From the NCBI RefSeq assembly GCF_905220365.1, contig NC_061140.1, positions 9,736,501 to 9,800,500 on the forward strand: DNA of 64,000 nt, given 5' to 3'. The first letter of the stretch is position 1, and each line of letters begins with the position of its first letter. Positions 1-12,689 of this stretch are shown here, piece after piece. A model generated the notes under the pieces. That model was given only the letters and a program-made list of their open reading frames with translations, was not told the DNA's origin and made no database searches. The translations under genes were made by a program, and so were the position numbers. The DNA comes from Vanessa cardui. Taxonomy: Eukaryota > Arthropoda > Insecta > Lepidoptera > Nymphalidae.

Positions 1-197
1 CTGGAGATCAGAGTAATAGGAGCGTTTACGACCAAACGATCTGTTAACAATTAATTATATTATAATAAGATTTAAGGTCGCAAGTTAAGCTTGTTTTTAT
101 TTTATTTTATTTTTCATTATTAAAAAAGTAACCGTGACAAATATTACCAGTTCCTTGCAAAGCCATATGCCATAAATTTGAGGTTTGTAGGAAAATT

Positions 198-290
198 TAC
201 TGGCACACTCATCCTTCAATTTTAAGACCAACAATACTATGTATTGATGTTTAGGTTTAGCAGTATAGTAAGAAATGAGTGGCTTTTAGT
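198..290 (+). repeat. Metulj-like SINE fragment
   Basis: Short diverged piece (CACTCATCCTTC, CAACAATACT, ATGAGTGG) of the family seen in full at 1735-2020. Confidence 0.5.
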
Positions 291-350
291 CTAACACTGA
301 CAGTAAAAGTGTACCCATATCAATAAGATCTATACGAATTGATTTGTATG

Positions 351-571
351 CAGTAGCGTAGCTAGGTGAGGAAGGGCTCCGGTGCATAGAAAAAGAATCG
401 GGCCCTCACCCTCTCTTCCATCCCTCTTTAACTAATAATTACCCTTTAAAATTATAGATACCAAATTAATTATCTTGTGCGCAGGGTCGTATTTTTCTAG
501 CTTCAGAAGCTTAAGTTTTAGTTTAGGGGTCTGCCCTGTTTAGGACCTGTCCTACGATAGCTACGCCACTT
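351..571. mobile_element. hAT-like non-autonomous element
   Basis: About 220 bp with inverted ends CAGTAGCGTAGCTA and TAGCTACGCCACT. The 8-bp flanks 343-350 and 572-579 agree at 6 of 8 positions, as expected of an aged hAT target duplication. A related, truncated copy in opposite orientation is at 46172-46380. Confidence 0.65.
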
Positions 572-1734
572 TTTGTGTAAAATCTTCAATTTGCGCGGGT
601 AAATAACCTCGACGTAAGTTTTGACGTTTTGTTTCGATTGTTCTAAGCAAACTTGTAATCCTACCAATTATATACCCGAACTTGATTTTGACGATACTAT
701 TTATATTGTACTTCTAATTATAAACATCTTTTTTTTTAATAAATAAAACAAAAGTTGACGTTTGTTACTAGTACGTACGTCGTCGTAGAAACAAAGTCTA
801 TCTTCATGGAGATATAATAATAAGAGAGGACTCGGCCTGAGAGCGGATCATAGGAGACATGACAACCTCCTGTCCCAAATTTAATCACTGAACAAGGAAT
901 TAATTAATTTCTAAATCGTATTAATTCGTCTTAAGATTTGGTTAAGACAGAGCAAGAATACCACGGATGTCTTAAGTAAAAGAAGTATAAATAGCCGATA
1001 AGAATAGAAAATATCAATTTGACATCCTCCTTCATATTTAATAAACATAGCGCAAATACGCAATGTAGTGTACAGAGATTCATCATAACATATTAATTAA
1101 TATTAGATTTATATTTTGTATAAATATATATTATCTGTGTAATTATCCATCTGTTATCTCGAGTGACACATGTTGCAAAAGCGCGGGAAAATGGAATAAA
1201 AAAAAAATGGCGCGCGATGAAGACGGTGTGTGTGCACAGCTGATATTTAAATATAATATCTTTTTAATTTAATCAGTAAATCATCCTTACATGTTAACAT
1301 TACCACTAACATATAACAAACATTTAGCAGCGTTTCTGAGTCAGTCAGTTATACAATACGTGTAATATCTTAAAAACAATTTATTTCGACTCACGTAATT
1401 ACACACATAAAATATAATAAGATCGAACTTCAACGTTGTGTTCATCTGTGTTTTTCATATATTTCATTTTTAAAACTATTCCTACAGCAAAAAGTTGAAT
1501 ATTCCAATAAATAGATGTTCATTTAATCGCAATCATTAACGTGACTCATCTCATGCATGCCCATAAAATAATATGCTCTTTCATGGAACACTAAACAATA
1601 CTGATCACGTTAACATTTTATTGTAGTAGCGAATCACAATTAATTTATCCTGCAAATAATGCGTCTTAACGAATGCTTCACAATTAATAACCGACTTAAA
1701 TAAAAATGACTTGATATAATACAATATTTTTTTA
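572..1734. other. AT-rich DNA, no feature seen
   Basis: No coding frame, splice-framed exon or recognisable repeat was found in this stretch. Confidence 0.5.
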
Positions 1735-2020
1735 TGGTATAGGTTAGTGGACGAGCATATGGGCCACCTGATGGTAAGTGGTCACCATCGCCCATAGACA
1801 ATGACGCTGTACGGAATATTAACTATTCCTTACATCGTCAATGTGCCACTAACCTTGAAAACTAAGATGTTATGTCCCTTGTGCCTGTAGTTACACTGGC
1901 TCACTCATCCTTCAGACCGGAACACAACAATACTGAGTATTGTTATTTGGCGGTAGAATAACTGATGAGTGGGTGGTACCTACCCAGACGGGCTTGCACA
2001 AAGCCCTACCACCAAGAAAT
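1735..2020 (+). mobile_element. Metulj-like SINE, near full length
   Basis: Runs from TATAGGTTAGTGGACGAGC through the GGGCCACCTGATGGTAAGTGG block to CAGACGGGCTTGCACAAAGC. Other copies: 9421-9602, 19895-20055, 34725-34912, 40207-40430 and 57463-57715. It resembles a very abundant butterfly SINE; the Metulj name is from memory and tentative. Confidence 0.75.
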
Positions 2021-2195
2021 TAATACGATTGAAAATAATAAAAAAAAAAAAAATAAAAATAAAAATATTTATTTCATTATTAACAAGTAACAGCTATAAT
2101 CAGAAACTGGGACTATCCTAGTAAGTAACTAGTATTGCTACTAGTACTTGTGGCAGGTAGTCCCGCTCTTCCATAACATTCTAATACAATATTAT

Positions 2196-2199
<4 letters not shown>

Positions 2200-2244
<45 letters not shown>

Positions 2245-2304
2245 TGTGTATGTGTGTGTGTGTGCGTGTGTGTTCGTGTGTGTGTGTGTGTGTTTGTTTG
2301 TGCA
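2200..2304. repeat. (TG)n microsatellite
   Basis: About 105 bp of TG units with a few interruptions (TATG, CGTG, TTTG). The long cysteine/valine-rich frame across it is an artefact of the repeat. Confidence 0.95.
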
Positions 2305-2354
2305 TGTGTCTTTGTAGAGATTTGAAAAGTTATACTAATTATAAGATTATAGCA

Positions 2355-3290
2355 TTATAATAAAGCTTCTGTCTCGATGTAATTCAAGCGGAGTAACCAC
2401 TGTGTTACGACTTTCTTACAATCGTAAAAGCTTAGCGAATTAATATTTAACTTTTCATTTATACGATTATATACATAGCTAGATTGCCATACATATTGTC
2501 TGGATGCAAATTTAGTTTTAATTGGACAAGTATATGAGACAATTTTTTTTCTTCTTTTGTCTTGTTTGTTACAGTCAAAAGTGGTAGTCTTGTGTACTTT
2601 AAGAATACATCTTAATAAATAAAGCTGTCTTACAGTTAATAATTTGCAATCTGAGTAAAGTTGATCCGTTGAAAATGTATAAGGCTTAAAATTCATTACC
2701 TTAATAATAGACCTCTGTCCTCTTTCCACCTCTAGAAATTTAGATTTTGAAGCCCCGGCCGAAACTGATATACAATAACCTAAAACTGATTGTACCAGTG
2801 TGACGTAAATTTGGCTTAATAACTTTTTTGTCGTAACATGTCTCAATTTTTTAAAAATCCAAATTAGTTTTCTTACTTTACTATTAACAAATTCTATTTG
2901 CGGGTGCCAAGATAGTCGTTGGTCTAGCATCACACCTAAGTATTTAGTAGAAGATACTTTTGTTATTAAAGGACAACTACAATTATTACGATTGACATTA
3001 CAATTTTGATTGTGTAATTTTATATGAAAATTACATCCCGGTTGCGTTCTTTTATTTAGAGTAAAACAGAGGTAGTTAGTTTTAGAAGTATTTAACGAGA
3101 GGAGATTAGATTTAAGCCAATGAGAAACCCTAGACAAACCAGACTCCACAATTCCTTGTAAAATATTCCATGAAGAACCGGAAAAGACAAGCGCAGTATC
3201 ATCTGCGTATGAAAATATACTTTTAATAAATAATGAAACATTAGTCTCATAATCAGCTGAATTTAATAATATTAATTTTACCGTCGTAGC
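2355..3290 (-). pseudogene. 5'-truncated Jockey/CR1-type LINE, reverse transcriptase C-terminal half
   Basis: The minus strand stays open from about 3290 to the stop at 2355, roughly 310 codons. Reading starts in the palm domain with F-S-Y-A-D-D-T-A-L-V (about 3215-3185), the catalytic YADD box, then W-L-K and K-Y-L-G-V-M-L-D, the usual thumb region, and a long lysine-rich tail. No fingers region or endonuclease is present, so the copy cannot move on its own. It ends close to the TG microsatellite at 2200-2304. The long open frame suggests a fairly young copy of a family distinct from the one at 12690. Confidence 0.85.
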
Positions 3291-3299
3291 TTTTTGTTC

Positions 3300-4230
3300 A
3301 TGTTTTTTGAAGTTTAATTAGTCAGAATAAATTAAATAAAAATGCACATTATTAAAAAACAAACTTCATTAAAATAAGTTCTTAAATTAAATTAACACAG
3401 CCACCGGCTCGGAATGTAGATTCTAGTATTTCCGAGAATAACCTGCAAGAAATACAAAAGTTCATTTACATTTCTAGATGACAATAATTTTAGAACAGAT
3501 CTAGATATAGGCTAAATATTAAAGCATTTATCTTGAGTATTCGTTTAAAATGTATGTAGATCTCAGCTTTAACCAATCTATAACAGATAACTGCTACAAT
3601 ACTTCGTATGTATCATTTCTAGACATAGGTAAATATGTAGTAAATAAAATTATTTACATAAAACAATGCGAAGTTAATCAAATGTGTATACTTATATTAT
3701 ACGCACATAGTTCGCTCGATACATTTTTTTCGCATTCTTTCCTTATTTTTTTTATTTACGTTGAAGATGTTTTTCCTCGTAATCTTAATTTACATGAATG
3801 CCAATACTGACTCATTTAATTGACTGCGACATTCTAATAACTATTTTATAATTTTCTTGACGGATAAACCATAATCTCCAAGCACAAGCTGGGGCTTTAA
3901 AATTATAAGTATACTTTACTGTTAATGTTATGTTGTAAATAATCAAAGTGCGTTTATTTTATATATGAATAAAATAAATCGTGACTATGATAATTTCCAT
4001 AATTAAATTGATTGTTGAGAAATATAGTTAAGTTTGCGTAGAGGCATTATCTAATTTTAGTTCTCTTATTATGTTTATAAGCTAGTACATCAAGTTTATA
4101 CCAGCATAGTCTAATTTCCATTGTTATTAATCAATAACAGTTAAACTTTTCAACAGCTGCAAAAAAGACGAAAAATCGCTTGACAAACACAGGAGATAAA
4201 CTCCTCAAGCGTCAAGCGATTGCCCATTGT
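3300..4230. other. AT-rich DNA, little recognisable
   Basis: A weak match to the LINE 3' tail family (CCACCGGCTCGGAATGTAGA) lies near 3401-3450. Otherwise no gene or repeat was recognised. The reading frame at 3550-3810 has no family resemblance and is judged spurious. Confidence 0.4.
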
Positions 4231-4233
4231 ACT

Positions 4234-4390
4234 TGGTTGTAGGGCTTTGTGCAGTGTACTCATCAGATATTCTACCAACAAATATCTACACTTTTAGTTA
4301 ATAATAGTAATTGTGTTCTGATTTAAAGGTTAAGTGTAACTACAAGCACACGGGACATCATATCTCAGTTCTCAAGGTACATAAAGGACG
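4234..4390 (-). repeat. Metulj-like SINE fragment
   Basis: Diverged piece in opposite orientation to 1735-2020 (GTAGGGCTTTGTGCA, CTCATCAGATATTCTACC, TCTCAGTTCTCAAGGT). Confidence 0.6.
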
Positions 4391-6236
4391 AACTTTGAAA
4401 AATCCCTTAATTATATCCTCTACTCACGTTCCATAAGGGAATCCTGTGTAAAATTTTATCCTGCTATTATTATTCAGTTAATTTATAGTTGATTATCGAA
4501 ATGCAAAAAAAAATTGAATGCCATTAAATGTACAGAACGAAAGATGTAAACCACTATTTTAAAAAAAACAACTGCTTAACCTCGATACTCAATAAAATGT
4601 TATAAAGGCGCTAATTATTTGACAATAATGGAGAATTTAAAAAAACATGTATGGCCAAAGAAAGCGAGTGAAAGTTAGTACGGTAAGGACCTTTCTCTTA
4701 TGTGTTAATTTTTTTATTTTATAAAATATGTAGTATATAAGCAAATTTTTGACACACTTTTATGCTCATCTAATATTTTTTATATTTTGGCAAAGTGGAA
4801 AACGCATTTTATGTGAGGATTGCGGATTCGAATCCACGTTTTGAAGCATCACTGAGTTTTTATATAATTTGTTTATATAACTCAAAACTGATAACGAGCT
4901 CGGCTGTCGACGGTCGATCGGACGGACGATTCTAATTTGAGCTGATCTTAAAATAAATAATCTCGAACCTTATCTTAACAAAAACAATATTCCGCGAAGA
5001 ACGTATCAGTGGAACTTCATCTGATCAAATACAATAAAAAATATATAATTTATATACGAGTATCCTAACGACCCGACCGGCTTGGCACAGGTGCAATGCT
5101 GATACTAAATATAGCAGAAAACGTCTAAATTATCAGTGCTTCTTTACTAAATTGTCCACGTATTATATACAAATATCTTCTTGAATAACTATCTATTTAA
5201 AACTAACCGCATCAAAATCCGTTGTTTAATTCTAAAGATCTAAGCATATATAGGGATAGACAACGGTAAGCGACTTTGTTTTATATTTACTATGTAATGA
5301 TAATGATGACAAACACATATGCAAGTAGTTAATACCTACTTGAAATCATAAGAGTGCCGCTTACCAGAATTAAGCGCCGCAAGTGTTTCTTGACAAAAGT
5401 TTCTTTAAATATCATAAGATAACTGTTATGAAGTATCTAAATTGTTAGTGATTAGATATATAGAATGAGTTGCTGACTATCTCAGCGAAAACACAGCATC
5501 AGACCTTAAGAATTATTTCTTATTGCGTGTATAATTATTCAAGCAAAGATATTGTATGAATTAGATACCATTGCTTAGCCGTTATTCCGATTCAAGTTTG
5601 TTGCAAATGTTTCCTGTAATAAACGCAATTAATTGCTTCACTTGCAATTAGTTCCTCTATAATAACAATACTGCCTTATTTGGCTTGTCGCGTTGTAGCG
5701 ATGGCAAATGATTTTTATTTTAATAAAAGTTTCATCAATTGTCTCAAATAAATACACAAGATACATGCGCTAATAAAATTATATAAAAATGCGCATGCGC
5801 ATTGAATTGAATTGCATTGAAATCGCTGAAATCAAAAAAGAACAACGAAAAAAAAAAACATGAAAACACGTATACGTCTTGCTAAAACAATCACCGCATG
5901 CCAAATCAAACCTTTTCAGTGCCAAAGCAAAGGTACAATTTCCGCAATAGAATGAATTGGAATCCAGTGTAATGACTGTCACGACTTCAAACAGACTGAC
6001 AAACTACGCAGGAGATATTATCACTCGGCACAAATAAAGTAGCAGATGTAGTTTATTAGGTAGTCAATTATATAAATTTATAACGGTTAATATATGTTGC
6101 CGATTTTACTTTGATTAAATTTCAACGGAACAGCAACTGAATCCTTCTGATAACAGATAATAAAACATTTAAACGACGATTACGATTCTATTTAATTTAC
6201 AATTAAATAACAACGTGTTAGAATTGTTAAAAGGTA
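4391..6236. other. AT-rich DNA, no gene seen
   Basis: Only a B-box-like GGATTCGAATCCAC near 4833-4846 stands out, without a tRNA fold around it. Confidence 0.4.
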
Positions 6237-6239
6237 TGT

Positions 6240-6390
6240 GAGCTGACATGACCTAGTGGTTAGAACGCGTGCATCTTAACCGATGATTTCGGGTTCAACC
6301 CAGGTAAGCACATATATGTATGTTTAATTTGTGTTTATAATTCATCTCGTGCTCGGCGGCAAAGGAAAATTTGATTTGATTTGATTTGAA
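6240..6390 (+). mobile_element. SINE-1 (tRNA-headed), 3'-truncated copy
   Basis: Begins with an A-box-like CTAGTGGTTAGAACGCG, has CATCTTAACCGATGA and the B-box-like GGGTTCAACCC, then the ATTCATCTCGTGCTCGGCGG body, and ends in ATTTGATTTGATTTGATTTG repeats. Confidence 0.8.
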
Positions 6391-6955
6391 TGAACGAACA
6401 ACAGTGTGTTACAATATTAACATTAAGTCATCATAATTGCCATGTAAATCAATGGTCGTATTTAATATTCTAAATGCGAATATTGTATTTATGGAATCTG
6501 TTATGTTTTATATAAATTGTTGAATAAAAATCGATTAATTAGTGGAATTGTTTACTACATTCAGTCCTTTTAACTCTTAAATAATTATGCACAGAAAAAT
6601 ATGATTTGCGCCATATGAAATGCCGCGTGTTAAGTTTCATCAAACCAATAATTAATTAATAATTGATTCCATGTGTAATTATTTTATTAATTTTAATTTT
6701 ATTTATAAGCCATATACATAAAGAATTACGTTATTTACACTACATAATATAAAAAACGTTTATGTAATCGCAGTTTATGGATGTACCTTCATGAATGTTT
6801 TAAATGTTAATGCAATTAAGCAGTAGGTATTTTATTGTTTTCGTTAAATAAATATAAATAATCGTAAATTAATTGAACGCAGCGGTAATTCTTGCGGGAA
6901 ATTTTAATATATAAATAATTAAATCCTAGTTTGATATAGCCGATGGATGGCAAGC

Positions 6956-6997
6956 CTTAATAAACTTTATATGACAAGACATATAAAGTTTATTAAG
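6956..6997. repeat. perfect 18-bp-arm hairpin
   Basis: CTTAATAAACTTTATATG at 6956-6973 is exactly complementary to 6980-6997, with a 6-bp loop. Confidence 0.85.
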
Positions 6998-7174
6998 AAG
7001 TCATTTACATATCTATTGATGTATTACCTTTTTTGTTTCGAGACCCATACACTCCACTTTTGGAGACATGAAGTATGTGGGAATCTTCGGTGCCTCGGAC
7101 ACTAAGTGCGTCCTAATAGACCGGAATACCCACTAGAAAAGCAGCGGTACCTTCTCCCTATTTTCGGTGAGCAT

Positions 7175-7400
7175 CATGGGATCAAACTCAAATTGCTTAA
7201 TTCAATATAGAAGTATTAAACTTTCTTATTGATGGTCAATTGAAACAGTGCCACCGCTTCGGAAAAGAAAATACCCTGACCTGAGAAGAACCGGCGAAAG
7301 AAACTCAGCGGGTTTTTTTGTCTCGTGTATTATAATATAAACAATTTAAATGAAAAGAAATAGCCAGGAGGCCATCGTTTCATTCCCAAGGTGTGCTATC
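7175..7400 (-). mobile_element. solo 3' end of the Jockey-like LINE family
   Basis: The reverse complement matches the 3' UTR of the LINE at 12690-14000: GGAATGAAACG, CGCTGAGTTTCTTTCGCC, GGTTCTTCTCAGGT, AATAAGAAAGT. A second solo end is at 55565-55810. Confidence 0.75.
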
Positions 7401-8040
7401 AATCATAATCGATCGCTTTCGCATGCTTCCGTTACGATAATTACATAGTATCTAATTGTATTCTTCACTCTCACAAATATTTAAATCCTGACATATTCCA
7501 ACTATCACAATACAATACCCAAAGTTAAAAAAAAGTTATCGCTCTATGACTGTTCTATTATATTATAATCTATATTACTCGTTTACTATGGACTGTTTCA
7601 ATTTTTTTTACATGACAACTACACCATCCAAACCACAAGCATGATTTATAGCTGTGGATCTATTAAACTTATTATTTAATAGATCGTTGCGGTTGCGGTA
7701 TTATTGGATAAAAAAATATAGTTTGATTAATGTGCAAGGTCGTGTATTGCGGAAATGACTCAATGAACATAATACTTGGATCTTTATTAAAGAAGTCTAA
7801 GTTCTAAGTCGAAATATCTACATTTGAATATTTAAATTCTGGTTTTTGTATTTGATAATTCAAAATAAGATTGTGATAGCAAGAAGCCAACTGCAGCATT
7901 TTTAAGTGTGTGAAAAACTCCGTTTGAAAAGGTACCACCGACAAATCCAATCTAAATCAAACGCCTAATAATAATTATATTTTTATATTCCTATTTTAAG
8001 TGTCTTATTTTTCATCCAGTGTATATATCTCATAACATAC

Positions 8041-8183
8041 AGGGTTATTAGTAATTCGACGTATATCCATTAGGAGGTGATAGGGGTGACTATTTGCAAT
8101 AATTTTAACCCCCATATGCATTCTGCAAAAATAGTCATCCCTATCACCTCCTAACGGATATACGTCGAATTACCAATAACCCT
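8041..8183. repeat. 143-bp hairpin MITE
   Basis: Arms 8041-8098 and 8124-8183 are inverted repeats with about three mismatches and one short gap (AGGGTTATTAGTAATTCGAC on the left, its complement on the right), leaving a loop of about 25 bp. Confidence 0.85.
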
Positions 8184-8189
8184 TTATAT

Positions 8190-9420
8190 CTTACAGTGGG
8201 ATAATAATTTTGGGACAATGATGATGTGAGAAATAGATAATCTTATTTACAGCGTCAATGTATGTAGACGATCGGAGGGCACTGTCTCCGCCTACGTATT
8301 TCATAAAAAGATTCAAAATACCTCCTTGCCACAAAATGAGGAGGCGTATACAAGCCTACAGAACATTCACAGGCTGTTACACTAACTGATTAGCGGTAAC
8401 TATAAAAATGACGGTTCGAACTGTAATTAGAAAAATGATTTCTATACGTTACGAGCACTTAAATAGCTGTTCCGGTGTTTGTGTCACGATATAGATTATT
8501 GGTTTTATAATTTAGTATCTAAAAGCAATATAATTATTATATGACATATATAAATACACGAATGTAGCTGCGAAGTTCCTTACCGGGTTTTTGCAGTAGA
8601 ACTTGGATTCCGAACCAGCGGTAGCTTCTTATTTAAAACTGTATGAGTGTATTTTGACATGAGTCAAAAGTAAAAAAAGAATTATTTAGATTAAGCCTGT
8701 AATTAAGAGCAATTACAAATCATTGAGATTCTTGCCAGCATTGCATGCATTACTGACTTAAAAGTCTAATCGAATAATTTTATTTGATTAATAAAAGTAA
8801 CGGTTTCAGGCAGAATGACTGTCTATCTATATAATATATGTAATATGTATGGTAATAGTGTCACAAACAAAACCACAAGACATTGTTGTGTTCAATTATA
8901 AATGAATGTTTTGTTAATATAAATTGTACCAATTACGACGAGGAAGAGTTGAATAGTCATTGTCACAATCACGGCTAACAAATGCGACGTTCTATTGCTA
9001 AAGTACAGTTACATATCTAGATATATTTCCCAGTTCTCGACGTAACATTAAGATAATCCCACGATGGGTTATTGTTTAGTTTTTTTCATTTCTTTTTCAG
9101 AAAAATTAAGTATATTAATTAAGTCATCTTTTCTCATTTTGTATTGAAGCATTAGCTACTTGTAATAATAATTGCAATATAATTAATATCAAACGTTAGG
9201 CTTACTTTATAAATATGATATTAAATTAAAAGTATTTACATAACCATTCGCTTATCGTTCAACGAGTATAATTTTCGATCGCTTGATATGTCTTGACTGT
9301 TTGAAACACAAACATAATATAAAATATTCGAATTTACCTGTAAACGTGATTGAACACGTCTCGAAGCGTCACTACCCTTTTCTACTTAAACACAATTTTA
9401 TTCATAATTACGATATGACA
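8190..9420. other. AT-rich DNA, no feature seen
   Basis: No gene or recognisable repeat. Confidence 0.4.
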
Positions 9421-9602
9421 TAAAGGAGTGAGCCAGTGTAACTACAGGCACAAGTGACGTAACATCTTAGTTCCCAAGGTTGGTGGCACATTGACGACGT
9501 AAGGAATAGTTAATATTTCTCACAGCGTCATTGTCTATGGGTGATGGTGACCACTTACCTTCAGGTGGCCCATATGCTCGTCCGCCAACCTATACCATAA
9601 AA
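9421..9602 (-). mobile_element. Metulj-like SINE
   Basis: Opposite orientation to 1735-2020; contains GAGTGAGCCAGTGTAACTAC, CTTAGTTCCCAAGGTTGGTG and GGCCCATATGCTCGTCCGCC and ends in ATACCATAAAA. Confidence 0.8.
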
Positions 9603-10765
9603 AATGACACTGCAATAGTGTTATGACCTTATTCAAATAAGTGAAAAATTTCGAGTCAAGCACTTGATACAACTTTTTGGCCTACCGCCTCGATCAGGGA
9701 CCAACCACTAGGTAAAGTTAGTAGTGTATAGTAATGACGTAGTCTAAAGAACTTCAACATCAAGATCATTTGTTCCAAAAAAAATGTACAAAAGAATGGA
9801 ATACAACTTCTTAATTCTTCCTTCAGACTGAATTTCAGCCGAAGCAGTTAATATCTAAGACTAACCATCTCTGCAGGAATTCTTTTTAACATGCAAAACA
9901 TTGCGCACTCTCTATTTCCTCATTTCATAGTCCGATGGCAAGGAAATCTGATACAGCAGAAGAGAAATCAGGCGCAAGATCAGCTGCTTTATGAGCTCTC
10001 CAATACACGGGAACACAACACAGCATCAAAGTGCGAATTCCGGCAATTAGCAAGTAATAATTTCTCGTCACAAATACTCACTGACATTTTATTGGACCCT
10101 TTCGATCTTTGTAGTGTTAAGCCTACCAACAATACCTATATAAAGTGTATGATTTAAAAATTGCGTGTTTATTTAAGTTTCGCTTAATTTAAATATTTAT
10201 AAGATAAATTCAGATTTTATTGTCAATGATTTGGTAATTCAGTGGTCGCGGATGGTTTGATAGTAACTTAATCATGAGCAATGTTTACTTAGTACAAATC
10301 GCTCGCGTCCTACGGCGAAAATCCCATACAATATATTTTTAACAGATTTATTGTCAGCCGGCTTTTGTACTTTATTGTCGTGTCGACCTCTTCGTACAAA
10401 AGCCGTGACATGGTGTGCGCATGCGCAATGCTCGTATATTGTTAGTAAAAAATTATAAATATAAAAGCTATCGTGTCGTATACTTGTCGTTAAAAATATT
10501 AAATTATACATCGCATATAAATTACGTAATGTTTATTTTACGAATTGCGTTATTCGTGCAGTAAAAATAGGACTATGTCACAATGAATTATACGTACTTA
10601 AATCCCTTTGAACTTTTGCAAAATAACATATTTATTGGTTCATTTGACAAGGTTGGAGTTATTGGAGTTTGATAAAACTCATCTTTTGTTTATGTGTTTT
10701 CAGAATAAAATAAATGATACATCGTTTCTTATAATGAGAAAATGTTTGATAGAATTACTAGCTTT
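9603..10765. other. no supportable gene
   Basis: Two modest reading frames (9891-10157 plus, 10272-10511 minus) show no domain, splice context or family resemblance and are treated as chance. Confidence 0.4.
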
Positions 10766-11348
10766 AAATAAAAAAAATTATTATTAAAAAAACAAAATAC
10801 CCGACTGCACACTAAAAAAAGAGTAAAACAAGCCCCACAATAATATTGATCAATCAAATGCTAAAAACTAATTATGTAATACCGTTTAAACAATACCTAT
10901 ATTAAAATACACTACAATATGTGTTCGTAATCGATAGTTAAATAAACAGAAACTTATTTTGAATACAAATTTACTGAATATAATTTATAAATGTTGATGG
11001 AAAGCATCGCAGGCGGGGACCACCTTGACCGCCACCAACGAAAATTCTGCTAAATGGTGCACAACCGAAATGACTATAAATAAGCCTCTGTTGGTCCCCG
11101 CCTGCGATGCTTTCCATCAACATTTATAAATTATATTCAGTAAATTTGTATTCAAAATAAGTTTCTGTTTATTTAACTATCGATTACGAACACATATTGT
11201 AGTGTATTTTAATATAGGTATTGTTTAAACGGTATTACATAATTAGTTTTTAGCATTTGATTGATCAATATTATTGTGGGGCTTGTTTTACTCTTTTTTT
11301 AGTGTGCAGTCGGGTATTTTGTTTTTTTAATAATAATTTTTTTTATTT
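10766..11348. mobile_element. giant foldback element with 257-bp arms
   Basis: Left arm 10766-11022 and right arm 11092-11348 are the same length and complementary throughout the parts I compared, with a 69-bp loop. Near the outer ends the arms carry ATACCCGACTGCAC; next to the loop they carry GCAGGCGGGGACCA. No reading frame of note. The class is a foldback or MITE-like DNA element; the lack of decay between arms suggests youth or recent gene conversion. Confidence 0.9.
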
Positions 11349-11960
11349 ATAACTTTTTAGCTGTTTTTATTTAACGAAAATGTTGTAGATGTAGAAGACT
11401 ATGTATATGTAAGTACCATTTTAAATTATTTCGACGACATTTGGCTTTAGATTACGAGTGATGTTACTCCGCAACATAAATTTACCGCCAATCTGGACTG
11501 TTGGTAGTGAAGAAGAAAAAGAATTAGGTGAGTCATTACTGCTGAAGATCCCGCAAACGTTTAAGTTCAGTTAAAGAACATTCGTCGTGGGGCCGGTCCA
11601 ACAGCTTTTTTGGGTCAAGTGTTTTTATTGACGCAGAATTAACATGTTCCCGTGGGAATTTTGAGAAAAAACGTATCCTATATTAATTACTCCCGTGATT
11701 GAAATGAATCTAATGATACCGCATACATATTTTTTTAAAGGGAAATTTAGAAAAAATATTATTATGTCTTTATCCCGTGGGACTTTTAGGATAAAATGTA
11801 TCCTATGACACTCCCGTAATCAAGACAAATCTAACGATACCTCATACATCAAAATCCATCAAGCCGTTTAGGCTACAGGAGGTCACAAAGGAAAAGACAT
11901 ACATACATACTTACATACACTCGAAAAACATTACCCTCCTTCTTTGGCAGTCGGGTAATT
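11349..11960 (-). repeat. dispersed repeat ending in the ACCCGACTGC motif
   Basis: In minus orientation it starts ATTACCCGACTGCCAAAGAA at 11958 and continues with GGAGGGTAATG, a TGTATGTATG-like stretch, and two related blocks containing CCCACGGGATAA / TCCCACGGGAAC. The CCCGACTGC motif is shared with the ends of the neighbouring foldback at 10766-11348, so they may be parts of one element. Confidence 0.55.
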
Positions 11961-12594
11961 AAATTTCTATGGACTTTCTGGACTCCTGCTCCCAAAAAAT
12001 GGTTAGCTATGATAGCATCATGCTTAGGGTGGCAAAATAACAACAGCCCGTGATTCCAGAATAACGCTGAGAAGTGTAAAGTTCCTTCAAAGATGACAAC
12101 TGACACATATCAATAACGAAATCACAAAAAACTTCAGACTGCAATAAAAATGGTCATCCTGAAATTTCGTTTGTTGTATTGACTTGAAATAAAATCATTT
12201 ACATAGATCCATCGACACACGTTAACATTTGGGCGTAAGAATATATTAAGAAATATAGGTAATATAAATTGATTTTTTTATGTCATAGTCGTTCACGCAC
12301 ACTAAGGCATCGTGTAACCACATGTGCCGCCCATGCTAATTAATACACACCGATAATTCAATGTAAAAAACGCTTTCGTGAATGAACGATCTAGCAACAC
12401 ATGACCACTAAACTCGATAAAAACAATAGAACGAATGAAATCATCAAAATATTTGTGGACATTCGATGATTAAAAATTTAAATAATAGAGATTTTGCGTA
12501 GAATTACTTAATGTGTAGGAACGCGTGGATCGAGTTGGAACGGAAAGTAGTGAAAATCATAATATAGTTGGAGAAAAAACCGATACGACATGGG

Positions 12595-12689
12595 AACCTT
12601 CAAGAAAAGAGCGTACACCTTAAAGGCCGGCAACGCAACTGCAAGCTCCCTAGTGTTGCAGATGTCCATGGGCGGTGGTAGTCGCTGAC
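12595..12689 (+). repeat. older dispersed repeat, left part, split by a LINE
   Basis: Contains CTTAAAGGCCGGCAACGCAA and GTCCATGGGCGGTGGTAGTC. Its continuation, ATCAGGTGAGCCTCATGCTC to a poly(A) run, is at 14006-14053 on the other side of the LINE. Confidence 0.75.

Noticed and set aside
2148..2360. Cysteine/valine-rich reading frame
   Set aside because: It is simply the TG microsatellite translated.
4833..4846. tRNA gene suggested by a B-box-like sequence
   Set aside because: No acceptor stem or anticodon arm could be placed around it; probably an old SINE trace.
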